From UBA11710 sp049287025 (GTDB lineage: Bacteria > Patescibacteriota > Patescibacteriia > Magasanikbacterales > UBA922): a DNA stretch of 8,160 bases. The stretch is from positions 1 to 8,160 of the forward strand of contig JBAQFA010000042.1 in assembly GCA_049287025.1 (NCBI GenBank), given 5' to 3'. This document shows, piece by piece, positions 1-5,229 of the stretch (position 1 is the first letter of the stretch; each line of letters starts with the position of its first letter). The notes beneath the pieces were generated by a model that did not search any database, was not told where the DNA came from, and was given only the letters and a program-made list of their open reading frames with translations. The position numbers and the translations under genes are program-made.

Positions 1-2
1 CC

Positions 3-134
3 CTAGAGCGTGGTATGGAGATTATGGCCGAAGATGAATTTTTGGAAATTACCCCAAAGAGTGTGAGACTACGCAAGCAACTTTTGACTGATAATGATAG
101 AATCAGGAATGCTAGAAAAGAAGCTAAACAATAA
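3..134 (+). CDS. typA: TypA/BipA translational GTPase, C-terminal end (partial)
   Basis: Only the last 43 codons lie in the window, in the frame that begins at base 3 and stops with TAA at 132-134. The encoded tail contains EIMAEDEFLEITPKSVRLRK, followed by a basic, lysine/arginine-rich end. This matches the conserved C-terminal end of TypA/BipA, whose family signature here is an acidic stretch, then hydrophobic-E-hydrophobic-TP-[KQ]-S/N-hydrophobic-R-hydrophobic-RK. TypA is a ribosome-binding GTPase of the EF-G type involved in ribosome assembly and stress adaptation. The GTPase domain and most of the protein lie upstream, so integrity cannot be judged. A rho-independent terminator follows 16 bases after the stop, so this gene ends its transcription unit. 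It is a core gene and marks the conserved side of the boundary with the accessory genes to the right. Confidence 0.85.
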   Translation, partial: LERGMEIMAEDEFLEITPKSVRLRKQLLTDNDRIRNARKEAKQ

Positions 135-150
135 AATTAACATAAACAAT

Positions 151-180
151 AAACCGTCTTAAAAAGGCGGTTTTTTATTT
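151..180 (+). terminator. Rho-independent terminator of typA
   Basis: A 10-bp stem (AAACCGTCTT at 151-160 with AAGGCGGTTT at 164-173, one T-G wobble) closes a 3-base AAA loop and runs into a T-rich tail up to 180. It follows the typA stop by 16 bases. Confidence 0.88.
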
Positions 181-190
181 ATAATTATTT

Positions 191-270
191 AGGGTAGGGG
201 CTGTGCCCCTACGACCCCCTACTTGTCCTTCCGAATCCGCCTTGGGTGGAGAAGGGGGACGACCCCCCGG
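191..270. repeat. Cluster of GC-rich hairpin repeats
   Basis: This island is strikingly G/C-rich in an A/T-rich setting. It contains three hairpins: GTAGGGGC (194-201) / GCCCCTAC (205-212), a perfect 8-bp stem with a TGT loop; TCCGCC (236-241) / GGTGGA (245-250), with one G-T wobble and a TTG loop; and GGGGG (254-258) / CCCCC (263-267), with an ACGA loop. ACGACCCCC occurs twice (211-219 and 259-267). The 10-mer ACGACCCCCT at 211-220 recurs in inverted orientation at 7767-7776, and AATCCGCCTTGGGTGGA at 234-250 recurs with one mismatch at 5199-5215. No open frame explains it. It resembles REP-like intergenic repeats, and no T-run follows any of the hairpins. Confidence 0.7.
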
Positions 271-276
271 TATAGT

Positions 277-305
277 TTGAAAAAATGATGGGGAAGTGGT
301 ATTAT
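277..305 (+). promoter_or_regulatory. Sigma70-type promoter with extended -10 for the MazG/DUF2075 operon
   Basis: The -35 box is TTGAAA (277-282), followed by a 17-base spacer and TATTAT (300-305) preceded by TGG (297-299), an extended -10. The expected transcription start is near 312, leaving about 20 bases of leader before the ATG at 332. A second -10-like TATAAT lies at 309-314 but has no good -35 partner. Confidence 0.6.
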
Positions 306-331
306 GGATATAATAAAATTAATCAAGAAAT

Positions 332-679
332 ATGAATAATATTGAAGAATTAACACAAAAAATTATAAAATTTAGAGATGAACGTGATTGGTCTCAGTTT
401 CATACGCCAAAAAATTTGGCAATTTCTTTGTCTCTGGAAGCTTCTGAGGTTTTGGAACATTTTCAATGGAAGACTGATGAAGAAATTAATGAATATATAA
501 CAACACATAAAGAACACATTGCCGATGAATTGGGTGATGTTTTTAATTATCTGTTGCTTTTGGCAAATCGAGCAGATGTTGATATTCTAAAAGCGGCCGA
601 AAATAAATTAAAGAAAAACGAAGAAAAATATCCAGTCGACAAAGCAAAAGGTAATGCTAAAAAGTATAATGAATTATGA
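332..679 (+). CDS. MazG-like nucleotide pyrophosphohydrolase
   Basis: This 115-residue protein has the all-alpha NTP pyrophosphatase (MazG/dCTPase RS21-C6-like) signature. An ExxE pair (E36, E39, in LSLEASEVLEHFQW) is followed 27 residues later by an ExxD pair (E66, D69, in IADELGDVFNYLLLLANR). Together these four acids bind the Mg2+ that activates water for hydrolysis of (d)NTPs to NMP and pyrophosphate. Length and layout are normal for the single-domain family, so it should be active and cytoplasmic, probably oligomeric. The substrate cannot be read from sequence; relatives prefer dCTP or modified nucleotides. No Shine-Dalgarno precedes the ATG. The stop codon overlaps the start of the nuclease-helicase gene (ATGA, 676-679), which implies translational coupling and a shared role. 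In that setting, nucleotide clearance during infection or DNA stress is a reasonable inference rather than plain housekeeping. Confidence 0.9.
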   Translation: MNNIEELTQKIIKFRDERDWSQFHTPKNLAISLSLEASEVLEHFQWKTDEEINEYITTHKEHIADELGDVFNYLLLLANRADVDILKAAENKLKKNEEKYPVDKAKGNAKKYNEL

Positions 680-2529
680 TTGTTTATCAAGCAACAAAAT
701 TGGCTTTTAGTAATGATGTTATCACGAATAGAATTGATGATGTAATTTTAGAAGTGTTTAAAAGTAAATTGGGTCATAGTACGTCACCAAATGAACAAAG
801 ATCATGGCGTAATTCAATGCTTTACATGCAAAATATATTAGAAGATAAAGAAATACCTGATGACACTGGTGTAATGATTGAATATCAAATTCCTCAAACT
901 TCAAAAAGAATAGATTTTATTATCACTGGGAGAAATGAAAATAATATTGATCATGCTGTCATAGTTGAGTTAAAACAATGGGATAATATTGAAATTACCG
1001 AAAAAGATGCAATAGTTCAAACTTGTATGAATGGTAATTTGGTTGAAACTGAACACCCATCTTATAAAGCCTGGTCGTATGCTTTTTTGATAAATAATTT
1101 TAATGAGGCAGTGCAGAAAAATGGAATAGAGCTAAAACCATGTGTTTATCTTCACAATTATAATAAAGAAGATAATAAAATTAATAATGAATTTTATTCT
1201 GAACACATAAAAAAAGCCCCAATATTTCTTAGGAAAGATGCAATTAAATTAAGAGAATTTATTAAGCAGTTTGTTAAATATGGTGACAAAGGTAAAATAA
1301 TGTATGAAATTGAAAATGGTAAAATTAGACCATCAAAAAGTTTAGCAGATAGTTTGGTCAAAATGTTAACTGGTAACCAGGAGTTCGTAATGATTGATGA
1401 TCAAAAACTTGTTTATGAGAATGCTTTGTCACTTGCTAAAAAATTAGACAAAGATAAAAATGTTTTTATAATAGAGGGTGGACCTGGAACTGGAAAATCC
1501 GTCGTAGCTGTCAATTTGTTGGTCGAATTAACAAAACGTCTTCAGGTCGTTCAGTATGTTACTAAAAATGCTGCGCCAAGAGAAGTGTATAGAAGTAAAT
1601 TAACAGGTACTTTAAAAAGAACGGAAATTTCAAATCTTTTTACAGGTTCTGGTTCGTTTGTAAATGCTCAAAAAAATATTTTTGATTCATTAATTGTTGA
1701 TGAGGCACATCGTTTAAATAAAAAATCAGGCATGTTTAAAAACAAAGGTGAAAATCAAATAAAAGAAATCATTAACGCATCAAAATTTTCTATTTTTTTT
1801 ATAGATGAAGATCAAAAAGTAACTTTTGATGACATAGGAGAAAAAGAGGAAATAGTGAAAATTGCTAAAAAGTCAGGTGCAAAAATTTATTTTTCGGAAT
1901 TAACTTCCCAATTTAGGTGTAATGGTTCTGATGGTTATTTATCTTGGCTTGATAACGCGTTACAGATAAGAGAAACTGCAAATACATCTCTTGAAGATGT
2001 AGATTTTGATTTTAAAATTATAGATTCTCCAAATGAACTTAGGGATATAATTTTTGAAAAAAATAAAATAAATAACAAAGCACGTTTGGTAGCTGGTTAC
2101 TGTTGGGATTGGGTAAGTAAAAAAAATAAAAAATTATATGATATAGTTATTCCAGAATATAATTTTGAGATGAAATGGAATTTATCTGCTGATGGCAGTC
2201 TTTGGATAATTGCTCCACAATCTGTAAATGAAGTTGGTTGTATTCACACTTGTCAAGGTTTGGAATTAGACTACGTTGGTGTGATTGTTGGTACAGATTT
2301 AGTTGTAAGGGATGGAGTTGTATTAGTAGATCCTTCAAAAAGAGCAAAAACTGATGGTTCGTTAAAAGGATATAAAAAGTTATTAAAAGAAAATCCGGAA
2401 GAAGCAAAAGAAAAAATTAGAAATATAGTAAAAAATACTTATCGTACACTCATGACCAGAGGGATGAAAGGTTGCTATGTTTATTTCGCAGATAAAGAAA
2501 CTGAAAATTACTTTAAATCTAGAATGTAG
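676..2529 (+). CDS. PD-(D/E)XK nuclease-like / DUF2075 (Schlafen-type) SF1 helicase fusion
   Basis: This is a 617-residue two-part enzyme. Residues about 60-165 look like a PD-(D/E)XK nuclease core: RIDFIITG supplies D80, and the following strand IVELKQW supplies E98 and K100. Residues about 240-610 form a superfamily 1 helicase/ATPase of the DUF2075 (Schlafen group 3-like) family. The motifs are Walker A GGPGTGKS (268-275), Walker B VDEAH (341-345), motif III-like DEDQ (377-380), SQFRC (411-415), motif V-like HTCQGLELDYVGV (524-536) and motif VI-like TRGMKG (594-599). All key residues are present, so both activities are probably intact. It is cytoplasmic, with no TM segment. It starts inside the MazG stop codon without its own ribosome binding site, and a terminator follows at once. 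Its biological role is not established; nuclease-helicase architecture paired with a nucleotide hydrolase suggests nucleic-acid sensing defence or repair (inference). Confidence 0.88.
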   Translation: MIVYQATKLAFSNDVITNRIDDVILEVFKSKLGHSTSPNEQRSWRNSMLYMQNILEDKEIPDDTGVMIEYQIPQTSKRIDFIITGRNENNIDHAVIVELKQWDNIEITEKDAIVQTCMNGNLVETEHPSYKAWSYAFLINNFNEAVQKNGIELKPCVYLHNYNKEDNKINNEFYSEHIKKAPIFLRKDAIKLREFIKQFVKYGDKGKIMYEIENGKIRPSKSLADSLVKMLTGNQEFVMIDDQKLVYENALSLAKKLDKDKNVFIIEGGPGTGKSVVAVNLLVELTKRLQVVQYVTKNAAPREVYRSKLTGTLKRTEISNLFTGSGSFVNAQKNIFDSLIVDEAHRLNKKSGMFKNKGENQIKEIINASKFSIFFIDEDQKVTFDDIGEKEEIVKIAKKSGAKIYFSELTSQFRCNGSDGYLSWLDNALQIRETANTSLEDVDFDFKIIDSPNELRDIIFEKNKINNKARLVAGYCWDWVSKKNKKLYDIVIPEYNFEMKWNLSADGSLWIIAPQSVNEVGCIHTCQGLELDYVGVIVGTDLVVRDGVVLVDPSKRAKTDGSLKGYKKLLKENPEEAKEKIRNIVKNTYRTLMTRGMKGCYVYFADKETENYFKSRM

Positions 2530-2533
2530 AATA

Positions 2534-2560
2534 AAAAACAAGCCAAGCGGGCTTGTTTTT
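2534..2560 (+). terminator. Rho-independent terminator of the MazG/DUF2075 operon
   Basis: The stem ACAAGCC (2538-2544) / GGCTTGT (2550-2556) has a 5-base AAGCG loop and is flanked by A4 and T4, extending it to 11 bp. It begins 4 bases after the helicase stop. The A-rich 5' arm could also let it work for transcripts coming from the right, such as the convergent DUF2188 gene. Confidence 0.88.
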
Positions 2561-2574
2561 ATGCTTGTCAGATA

Positions 2575-2793
2575 TTAGCCTTTTGGGGGATATGGATCAG
2601 ATCCATATGAATTTCTTTCTCGGATTTTTCCATCCCTTCCATGTAAAAAAAGTTCTTTACCTTGGTTTTGTGCTATATCACGACCAAAGTCGAATGCTTT
2701 TTCTTGTGTAGAAAATTCGGCAGTAATTCTACTTGCATTTTCAGCTCTGACAGCCCAATTTCCTTTGTGTGGTACTATGTGTTGATTAGGCAT
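2575..2793 (-). CDS. DUF2188 domain-containing small protein
   Basis: This 72-residue protein matches the DUF2188 family over its whole length. It opens with HIVPHKGNWAVRAENASR, followed by a helix (FSTQEKAFDFGRDIAQNQ), the strand ELFLHGRDGKIRERNSYG and the typical ending DPYPPKG. The family is small, widespread in bacteria and without an established biochemical function; its beta-beta-alpha-beta-like layout suggests a small single domain, and there is no signal or TM segment. It is the only clear gene on the minus strand here and converges on the helicase operon, whose bidirectional-looking terminator lies 15 bases beyond its stop. Upstream it has no clear Shine-Dalgarno, and its 5' flank is the folded element at 2816-2925, which may belong to its leader. 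Codon use and size are ordinary for the family, so it is likely intact. Confidence 0.85.
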   Translation of the reverse strand: MPNQHIVPHKGNWAVRAENASRITAEFSTQEKAFDFGRDIAQNQGKELFLHGRDGKIRERNSYGSDPYPPKG

Positions 2794-2815
2794 AGTATTG
2801 TGTAAAAAAGATACT

Positions 2816-2925
2816 TACCTGCGACTTGTCCATTACAATCTCAAGCATGGATGGATTGTTTCTGGCAGGAAAGTGCCATCACCCCAGACTTTGGCAGGTT
2901 GTTTAGCTACTCTCTGGGGAAGTAG
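2816..2925. ncRNA. Candidate structured RNA or leader element with kissing loops and a pseudoknot
   Basis: This stretch of higher G+C in an A/T-rich gap has no convincing open frame but many complementary segments. Hairpin 1 is ACAATC (2835-2840) / GATTGT (2854-2859); its loop contains ATGGA (2847-2851), which matches TCCAT (2829-2833), a pseudoknot. Hairpin 2 is TGCCA (2874-2878) / TGGCA (2892-2896); its loop carries CCCCAGA (2882-2888). Hairpin 3 is CTACT (2907-2911) / AGTAG (2921-2925); its loop carries TCTGGGG (2913-2919), fully complementary to the hairpin 2 loop. TGCCA can pair instead with TGGCA at 2863-2867. The pairings work on either strand. On the minus strand the element would end about 35 bases before the DUF2188 start, like a leader; on the plus strand it lies upstream of the toxin-antitoxin promoter and has no terminator. 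I recognise no known RNA family. Confidence 0.4.
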
Positions 2926-2957
2926 AAAATTTCATTAGTTATTTTAACATAGTAAAA

Positions 2958-2978
2958 TATGAATGTCAAATATTCATA
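2958..2978. promoter_or_regulatory. Inverted repeat, candidate operator of the toxin-antitoxin operon
   Basis: TATGAAT (2958-2964) and ATTCATA (2972-2978) form a perfect 7-bp inverted repeat with a 7-base spacer, 15 bases upstream of the -35 box. A second, shorter inverted repeat, ACAAA-GGA-TTTGT (2997-3009), lies between the -35 and -10 boxes. Either could bind the HTH domain of the antitoxin for autorepression, as is usual for such operons. Confidence 0.4.
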
Positions 2979-2993
2979 ATTATTTACAGTCTA

Positions 2994-3022
2994 TTGACAA
3001 AGGATTTGTAAAATTGTATAAT
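2994..3022 (+). promoter_or_regulatory. Consensus sigma70 promoter of the toxin-antitoxin operon
   Basis: A perfect TTGACA (2994-2999), a 17-base spacer and a perfect TATAAT (3017-3022) form the strongest promoter match in the window. The predicted transcription start is about 3028-3030, which rules out translation from the ATG at 3027. Confidence 0.85.
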
Positions 3023-3056
3023 ATAGATGATTAAATTATGCTTAAATAAGCCAATT

Positions 3057-3779
3057 ATGACTTATAAAAACATGAAAATTAACGATTTGCGGAAGCAATA
3101 CAACATGTCCCAAGAGGATTTATGTCGTAGACTGGGGATATCTCGTCCTACTTTAATAAAGATAGAAAAGGACGAAAGGCCGTTAACTTTATCCGAAAGA
3201 GAAAAATTGGTGGAAATTTTTGATTTGGTAAAGGACACAAAAAATACTGACCCTGATATAAGAATAAATGTACCACAAAAAAATTTAGATAAGTTTAAAC
3301 AAGTGTTGCTTTATATTTTGCAAAAAGTTGGTGGCAAACCAAATGTTGGCTTAACTGTTCTGTACAAACTTTTGTATTTTATGGACTTTGATTATTATGA
3401 GAAGTATGAAAACCAACTAATAGGTCTAACTTATATTAGAAACCATCATGGTCCGACGCCTAAAGAATTTGTTAAAGTAGTAGAACAAATGAAGAAGGAT
3501 GGTGAAGTGGAAGAAATAAAAAGCAAATATTTTACGTTTGATCAAAGAAAATTTATTCCAGTAGTACAGTCGGATCTCACCAAGTTGAATGGGCGTGAGA
3601 TGGCTTTGATTGATGATGTTTTACATCGTTTGTCAGATAAAAGCGCCAAAGAATTAAGTGATTATTCTCATGGTGATGTACCTTGGAAATCACATGAAGA
3701 AGGAGAGATAATTGATTATGAGAGTGTTTTTTATCGTGACGATAAATATTCTGTGAGGGAGTATGATGATAAATTATAA
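3057..3779 (+). CDS. HTH (XRE)-Panacea antitoxin
   Basis: This is the antitoxin half of a toxin-antitoxin pair. From the ATG at 3057 it has 240 residues. Residues about 7-53 form an XRE-type helix-turn-helix (LRKQYNMSQEDLCRRLGISR, then TLIKIEKDER). Residues about 76-225 form the SocA-like Panacea domain (DUF4065), with KLLYFMDFDYYEKY, GLTYIRNHHGPTPKEF and near the end LSDYSHGDVPW. Panacea domains neutralise very diverse toxins by direct contact, and the HTH should bind the operon's own promoter. The open frame extends to an ATG at 3027, but that codon sits at or before the transcription start, so 3057 is preferred; 3072, directly before the HTH, is an alternative. The 3' end overlaps the toxin gene by 17 bases. 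No residues of the core motifs appear to be missing. Confidence 0.85.
   Translation: MTYKNMKINDLRKQYNMSQEDLCRRLGISRPTLIKIEKDERPLTLSEREKLVEIFDLVKDTKNTDPDIRINVPQKNLDKFKQVLLYILQKVGGKPNVGLTVLYKLLYFMDFDYYEKYENQLIGLTYIRNHHGPTPKEFVKVVEQMKKDGEVEEIKSKYFTFDQRKFIPVVQSDLTKLNGREMALIDDVLHRLSDKSAKELSDYSHGDVPWKSHEEGEIIDYESVFYRDDKYSVREYDDKL
3755..3761 (+). promoter_or_regulatory. Shine-Dalgarno-like site of the toxin gene
   Basis: GAGGGAG lies inside the antitoxin's last codons, 1 base before the ATG at 3763 and 4 before the ATG at 3766. From its GAGG core the distance is 4 or 7 bases, favouring 3766. It is the only clear ribosome binding site in the window. Confidence 0.5.
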
Positions 3780-4116
3780 TGAAACCCCAGAATTTAAAAA
3801 AGATTTTAAAAAATTGTCTCGTAAATACAGGACTTTGTCTGATGATTTGAAAAATTTTAAAAAGAGATCAATAGAAGTAGATATAAAAGCCAATAAAAAT
3901 TTTGCTATTCTAGTTGAAAAAAATAATCTTAGAATAATAAAAGCCAGATTATTTTGTCGAGCTTTAAAAGGTAATAGTTTAAGAGTTATTTATGCTCAAT
4001 TTGGAAATTGTGAAAAAGTGGAATTTATTAGTATTGATTTTATAGAATTATATTTTAAAGGTGATAAAGCCAATGAAGATAGAGAAAGAATAAAAAGTTA
4101 TCTAAATAGAATCTAA
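3763..4116 (+). CDS. RelE/ParE-superfamily toxin
   Basis: This 117-residue basic protein lies directly behind and overlaps the Panacea antitoxin gene. It opens with YNETPEFKKDFKKLSRKY, the usual 'xF-xKDxKKLxKK' beginning of RelE/ParE toxins. A helical middle follows, and then the strand-rich core IIKARLFCRAL..LRVIYAQFG..KVEFISIDFIELYFK with basic residues R57, K60, R62, R66 and R74. It ends in a helix (EDRERIKSYL). RelE relatives cleave mRNA in the ribosomal A site, while ParE relatives poison gyrase; sequence alone does not decide which applies, and the conserved arginines fit an RNase slightly better. Toxin second and antitoxin first is the classic order, giving antitoxin in excess. Starts at 3763 and 3766 differ by one methionine. 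A terminator follows the stop by 16 bases. Confidence 0.8.
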   Translation: MMINYNETPEFKKDFKKLSRKYRTLSDDLKNFKKRSIEVDIKANKNFAILVEKNNLRIIKARLFCRALKGNSLRVIYAQFGNCEKVEFISIDFIELYFKGDKANEDRERIKSYLNRI

Positions 4117-4132
4117 AAGTCAAAATCATAAT

Positions 4133-4156
4133 AATCGCCAAACCTGGCGATTTTTG
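4133..4156 (+). terminator. Rho-independent terminator of the toxin-antitoxin operon
   Basis: A perfect 8-bp stem, AATCGCCA (4133-4140) / TGGCGATT (4145-4152), with an AACC loop runs into TTT. Its 3' arm and T-run overlap the spacer and TG motif of the next promoter. Confidence 0.8.
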
Positions 4157-4163
4157 TTATAAT
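4135..4163 (+). promoter_or_regulatory. Extended -10 promoter for the envelope gene run
   Basis: TGTTATAAT (4155-4163) is a perfect extended -10. At 17 bases' distance lies TCGCCA (4135-4140), a 4-of-6 match to the -35 box, inside the 5' arm of the terminator stem. The predicted start is near 4170, about 23 bases before the ATG at 4193. Confidence 0.7.
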
Positions 4164-4192
4164 AAAATTGTTTACTCTTAATTAGTTAATTT

Positions 4193-4507
4193 ATGACCAC
4201 AATAAATGAAGCTTACAAAACGGTAAAACAGCTTAAACTAAATAAAACACCTAGTAAAGACTATGATTTACTAGGTATCCAAGAGTCAATTACTAAATTA
4301 TGGATAGCATCATGGAAAAAAGATAAAGACGAAGTTGGTAAACGTTTAGCTAATTTACTTATTGGAGCATTTGTCACGGCCAAAAGGTTAGGAATAGATG
4401 ACGTGGAATATTATTTTGATAAAAGAATAATAGAATTTAAAAAAGAACTTGAAACAGGATCATGTTATGAAACAAAAGAAAAAATAAAGAAAAAGACAAA
4501 AAAATAA
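4193..4507 (+). CDS. Small helical protein of unknown function, possibly degenerate MazG-like
   Basis: This is a soluble 104-residue protein that I do not recognise with certainty. It appears largely alpha-helical: helix about 2-14, helix about 26-42 (LGIQESITKLWIASWKK), helix about 46-65 (EVGKRLANLLIGAFVTAKRL), then GIDDVEYYFDKRIIEFKKEL (67-86) and a lysine-rich tail. The order 'acidic helix - hydrophobic helix - RLGID-DVE' parallels MazG-type proteins, where ELGDVLxYLxxxAxxLGID is expected. Here that ExxD is replaced by R51-L-A-N54, so any such relative would lack metal binding and catalysis. This resemblance is weak and inferential. It is the first gene behind the extended -10 promoter and stops 5 bases before sanA, so it is probably co-transcribed with it. 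No Shine-Dalgarno precedes the ATG. Confidence 0.7.
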   Translation: MTTINEAYKTVKQLKLNKTPSKDYDLLGIQESITKLWIASWKKDKDEVGKRLANLLIGAFVTAKRLGIDDVEYYFDKRIIEFKKELETGSCYETKEKIKKKTKK

Positions 4508-4512
4508 TCTTT

Positions 4513-5181
4513 ATGTTAACCAAACGAGCAAAAATATCATTTTACTCTTTATTAGGATTATTCCTCTTGTTTTTGTGTTTTTTGGGAATTAATTATTATA
4601 TAAAATCATTAGCCTTGCCTAATATTTATGAGGATGATATAACAAAAGTAGGTGAGTCTCAAACTGCTCTAGTGCTGGGTGCAAAAGTGAATAGCAATGG
4701 TAGTCTTAGCGCTATTTTGGGCGACCGGGCAAAAACCGCTCTTGAACTATACCAAAACAAAAAAGTAAAAAAGATTTTGGTGAGTGGTGACCATGGTACA
4801 ACAGAGTATGATGAAGTGAATGCTTTGAAACAATATTTTCTAGATAATGGTGTGCCCGGTGAAGATATTTTCTTGGATCATGCTGGCTTTGATACTTATG
4901 ACAGTATTTATCGCGCCAGAGATATTTTTCAAGTAGAGTCTTTAATAATTATTACGCAGAGATTTCATTTATCTCGTGCGGTTTATATTGCCGAAAAACT
5001 AGGTTTGAATGTAAAAGGTTTTTCAGCTGATAAACAAGCTTATCGTGATGAAATTAGATTGGAAATTAGAGAATCTCTTGCGCGGATAAAAGCTTATTTT
5101 TCTATATTATTTAATACAAAACCTAAATTTTTAGGTGAAGTAATTCCTATCACAGGTGATAGCCACTTGAGTTGGGATTAA
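4513..5181 (+). CDS. sanA: SanA-like DUF218 envelope protein (SanA/ElyC/YdcF family)
   Basis: This 222-residue protein has one N-terminal TM segment (about 8-30) and a DUF218 domain outside the membrane (about 50-205). SanA hallmarks are visible in order: ALVLGAKV (52-59), GDRAKTALELY (70-80), ILVSGDHG (88-95), the YDEV of the acidic loop (99-102), DHAGFDTYDSIYRAR (122-136), IIITQRFHLSRA (145-156) and the closing PKFLGEVIPITGD. In E. coli SanA supports envelope barrier function and vancomycin exclusion at high temperature; the exact reaction of the family is unsettled, with ElyC acting in lipid-carrier-linked peptidoglycan or polysaccharide metabolism. All the usual family motifs are present. 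It follows the small 104-residue protein by 5 bases and starts in a T-rich context (CTTTATG) without a Shine-Dalgarno. The symbol is by family resemblance, not proven orthology. Confidence 0.88.
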   Translation: MLTKRAKISFYSLLGLFLLFLCFLGINYYIKSLALPNIYEDDITKVGESQTALVLGAKVNSNGSLSAILGDRAKTALELYQNKKVKKILVSGDHGTTEYDEVNALKQYFLDNGVPGEDIFLDHAGFDTYDSIYRARDIFQVESLIIITQRFHLSRAVYIAEKLGLNVKGFSADKQAYRDEIRLEIRESLARIKAYFSILFNTKPKFLGEVIPITGDSHLSWD

Positions 5182-5217
5182 CCTACTTAGGATGGATTAA
5201 TCCGCCTAGGGTGGACT
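5182..5217. repeat. Tandem pair of short near-palindromic repeats
   Basis: Two related units lie end to end directly after the sanA stop: CCTACTTAGGATGGATTAA (5182-5200) and CCGCCTAGGGTGGACTAA (5202-5219). The second, read as AATCCGCCTAGGGTGGA (5199-5215), matches 234-250 with one mismatch, and TCCGCC / GGTGGA forms a 6-bp hairpin with one G-T wobble and a TAG loop. There is no T-run, so it is not a good terminator. Confidence 0.6.
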
Positions 5218-5229
5218 AACAAAAAATTT

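Noticed and set aside
2147..2407. Minus-strand open frame of 86 codons inside the helicase gene
   Set aside because: It lies wholly within a gene with complete SF1 motifs, has low-complexity Leu/Gln-rich content and no family resemblance.
2816..2925. Fluoride (crcB) riboswitch on the minus strand, from a GGTGATGGCA-like segment and an AAAC linker
   Set aside because: The required downstream complement to the loop and the GCTGATG...CCTAC end are missing, and DUF2188 is not a fluoride gene.
2786..2937. Plus-strand open frame across the folded element (contains RLVHYNLKHGWIVSGRKVPS)
   Set aside because: It has no start codon before it, overlaps the DUF2188 start, and matches no known protein; the base-pairing explains the sequence better.
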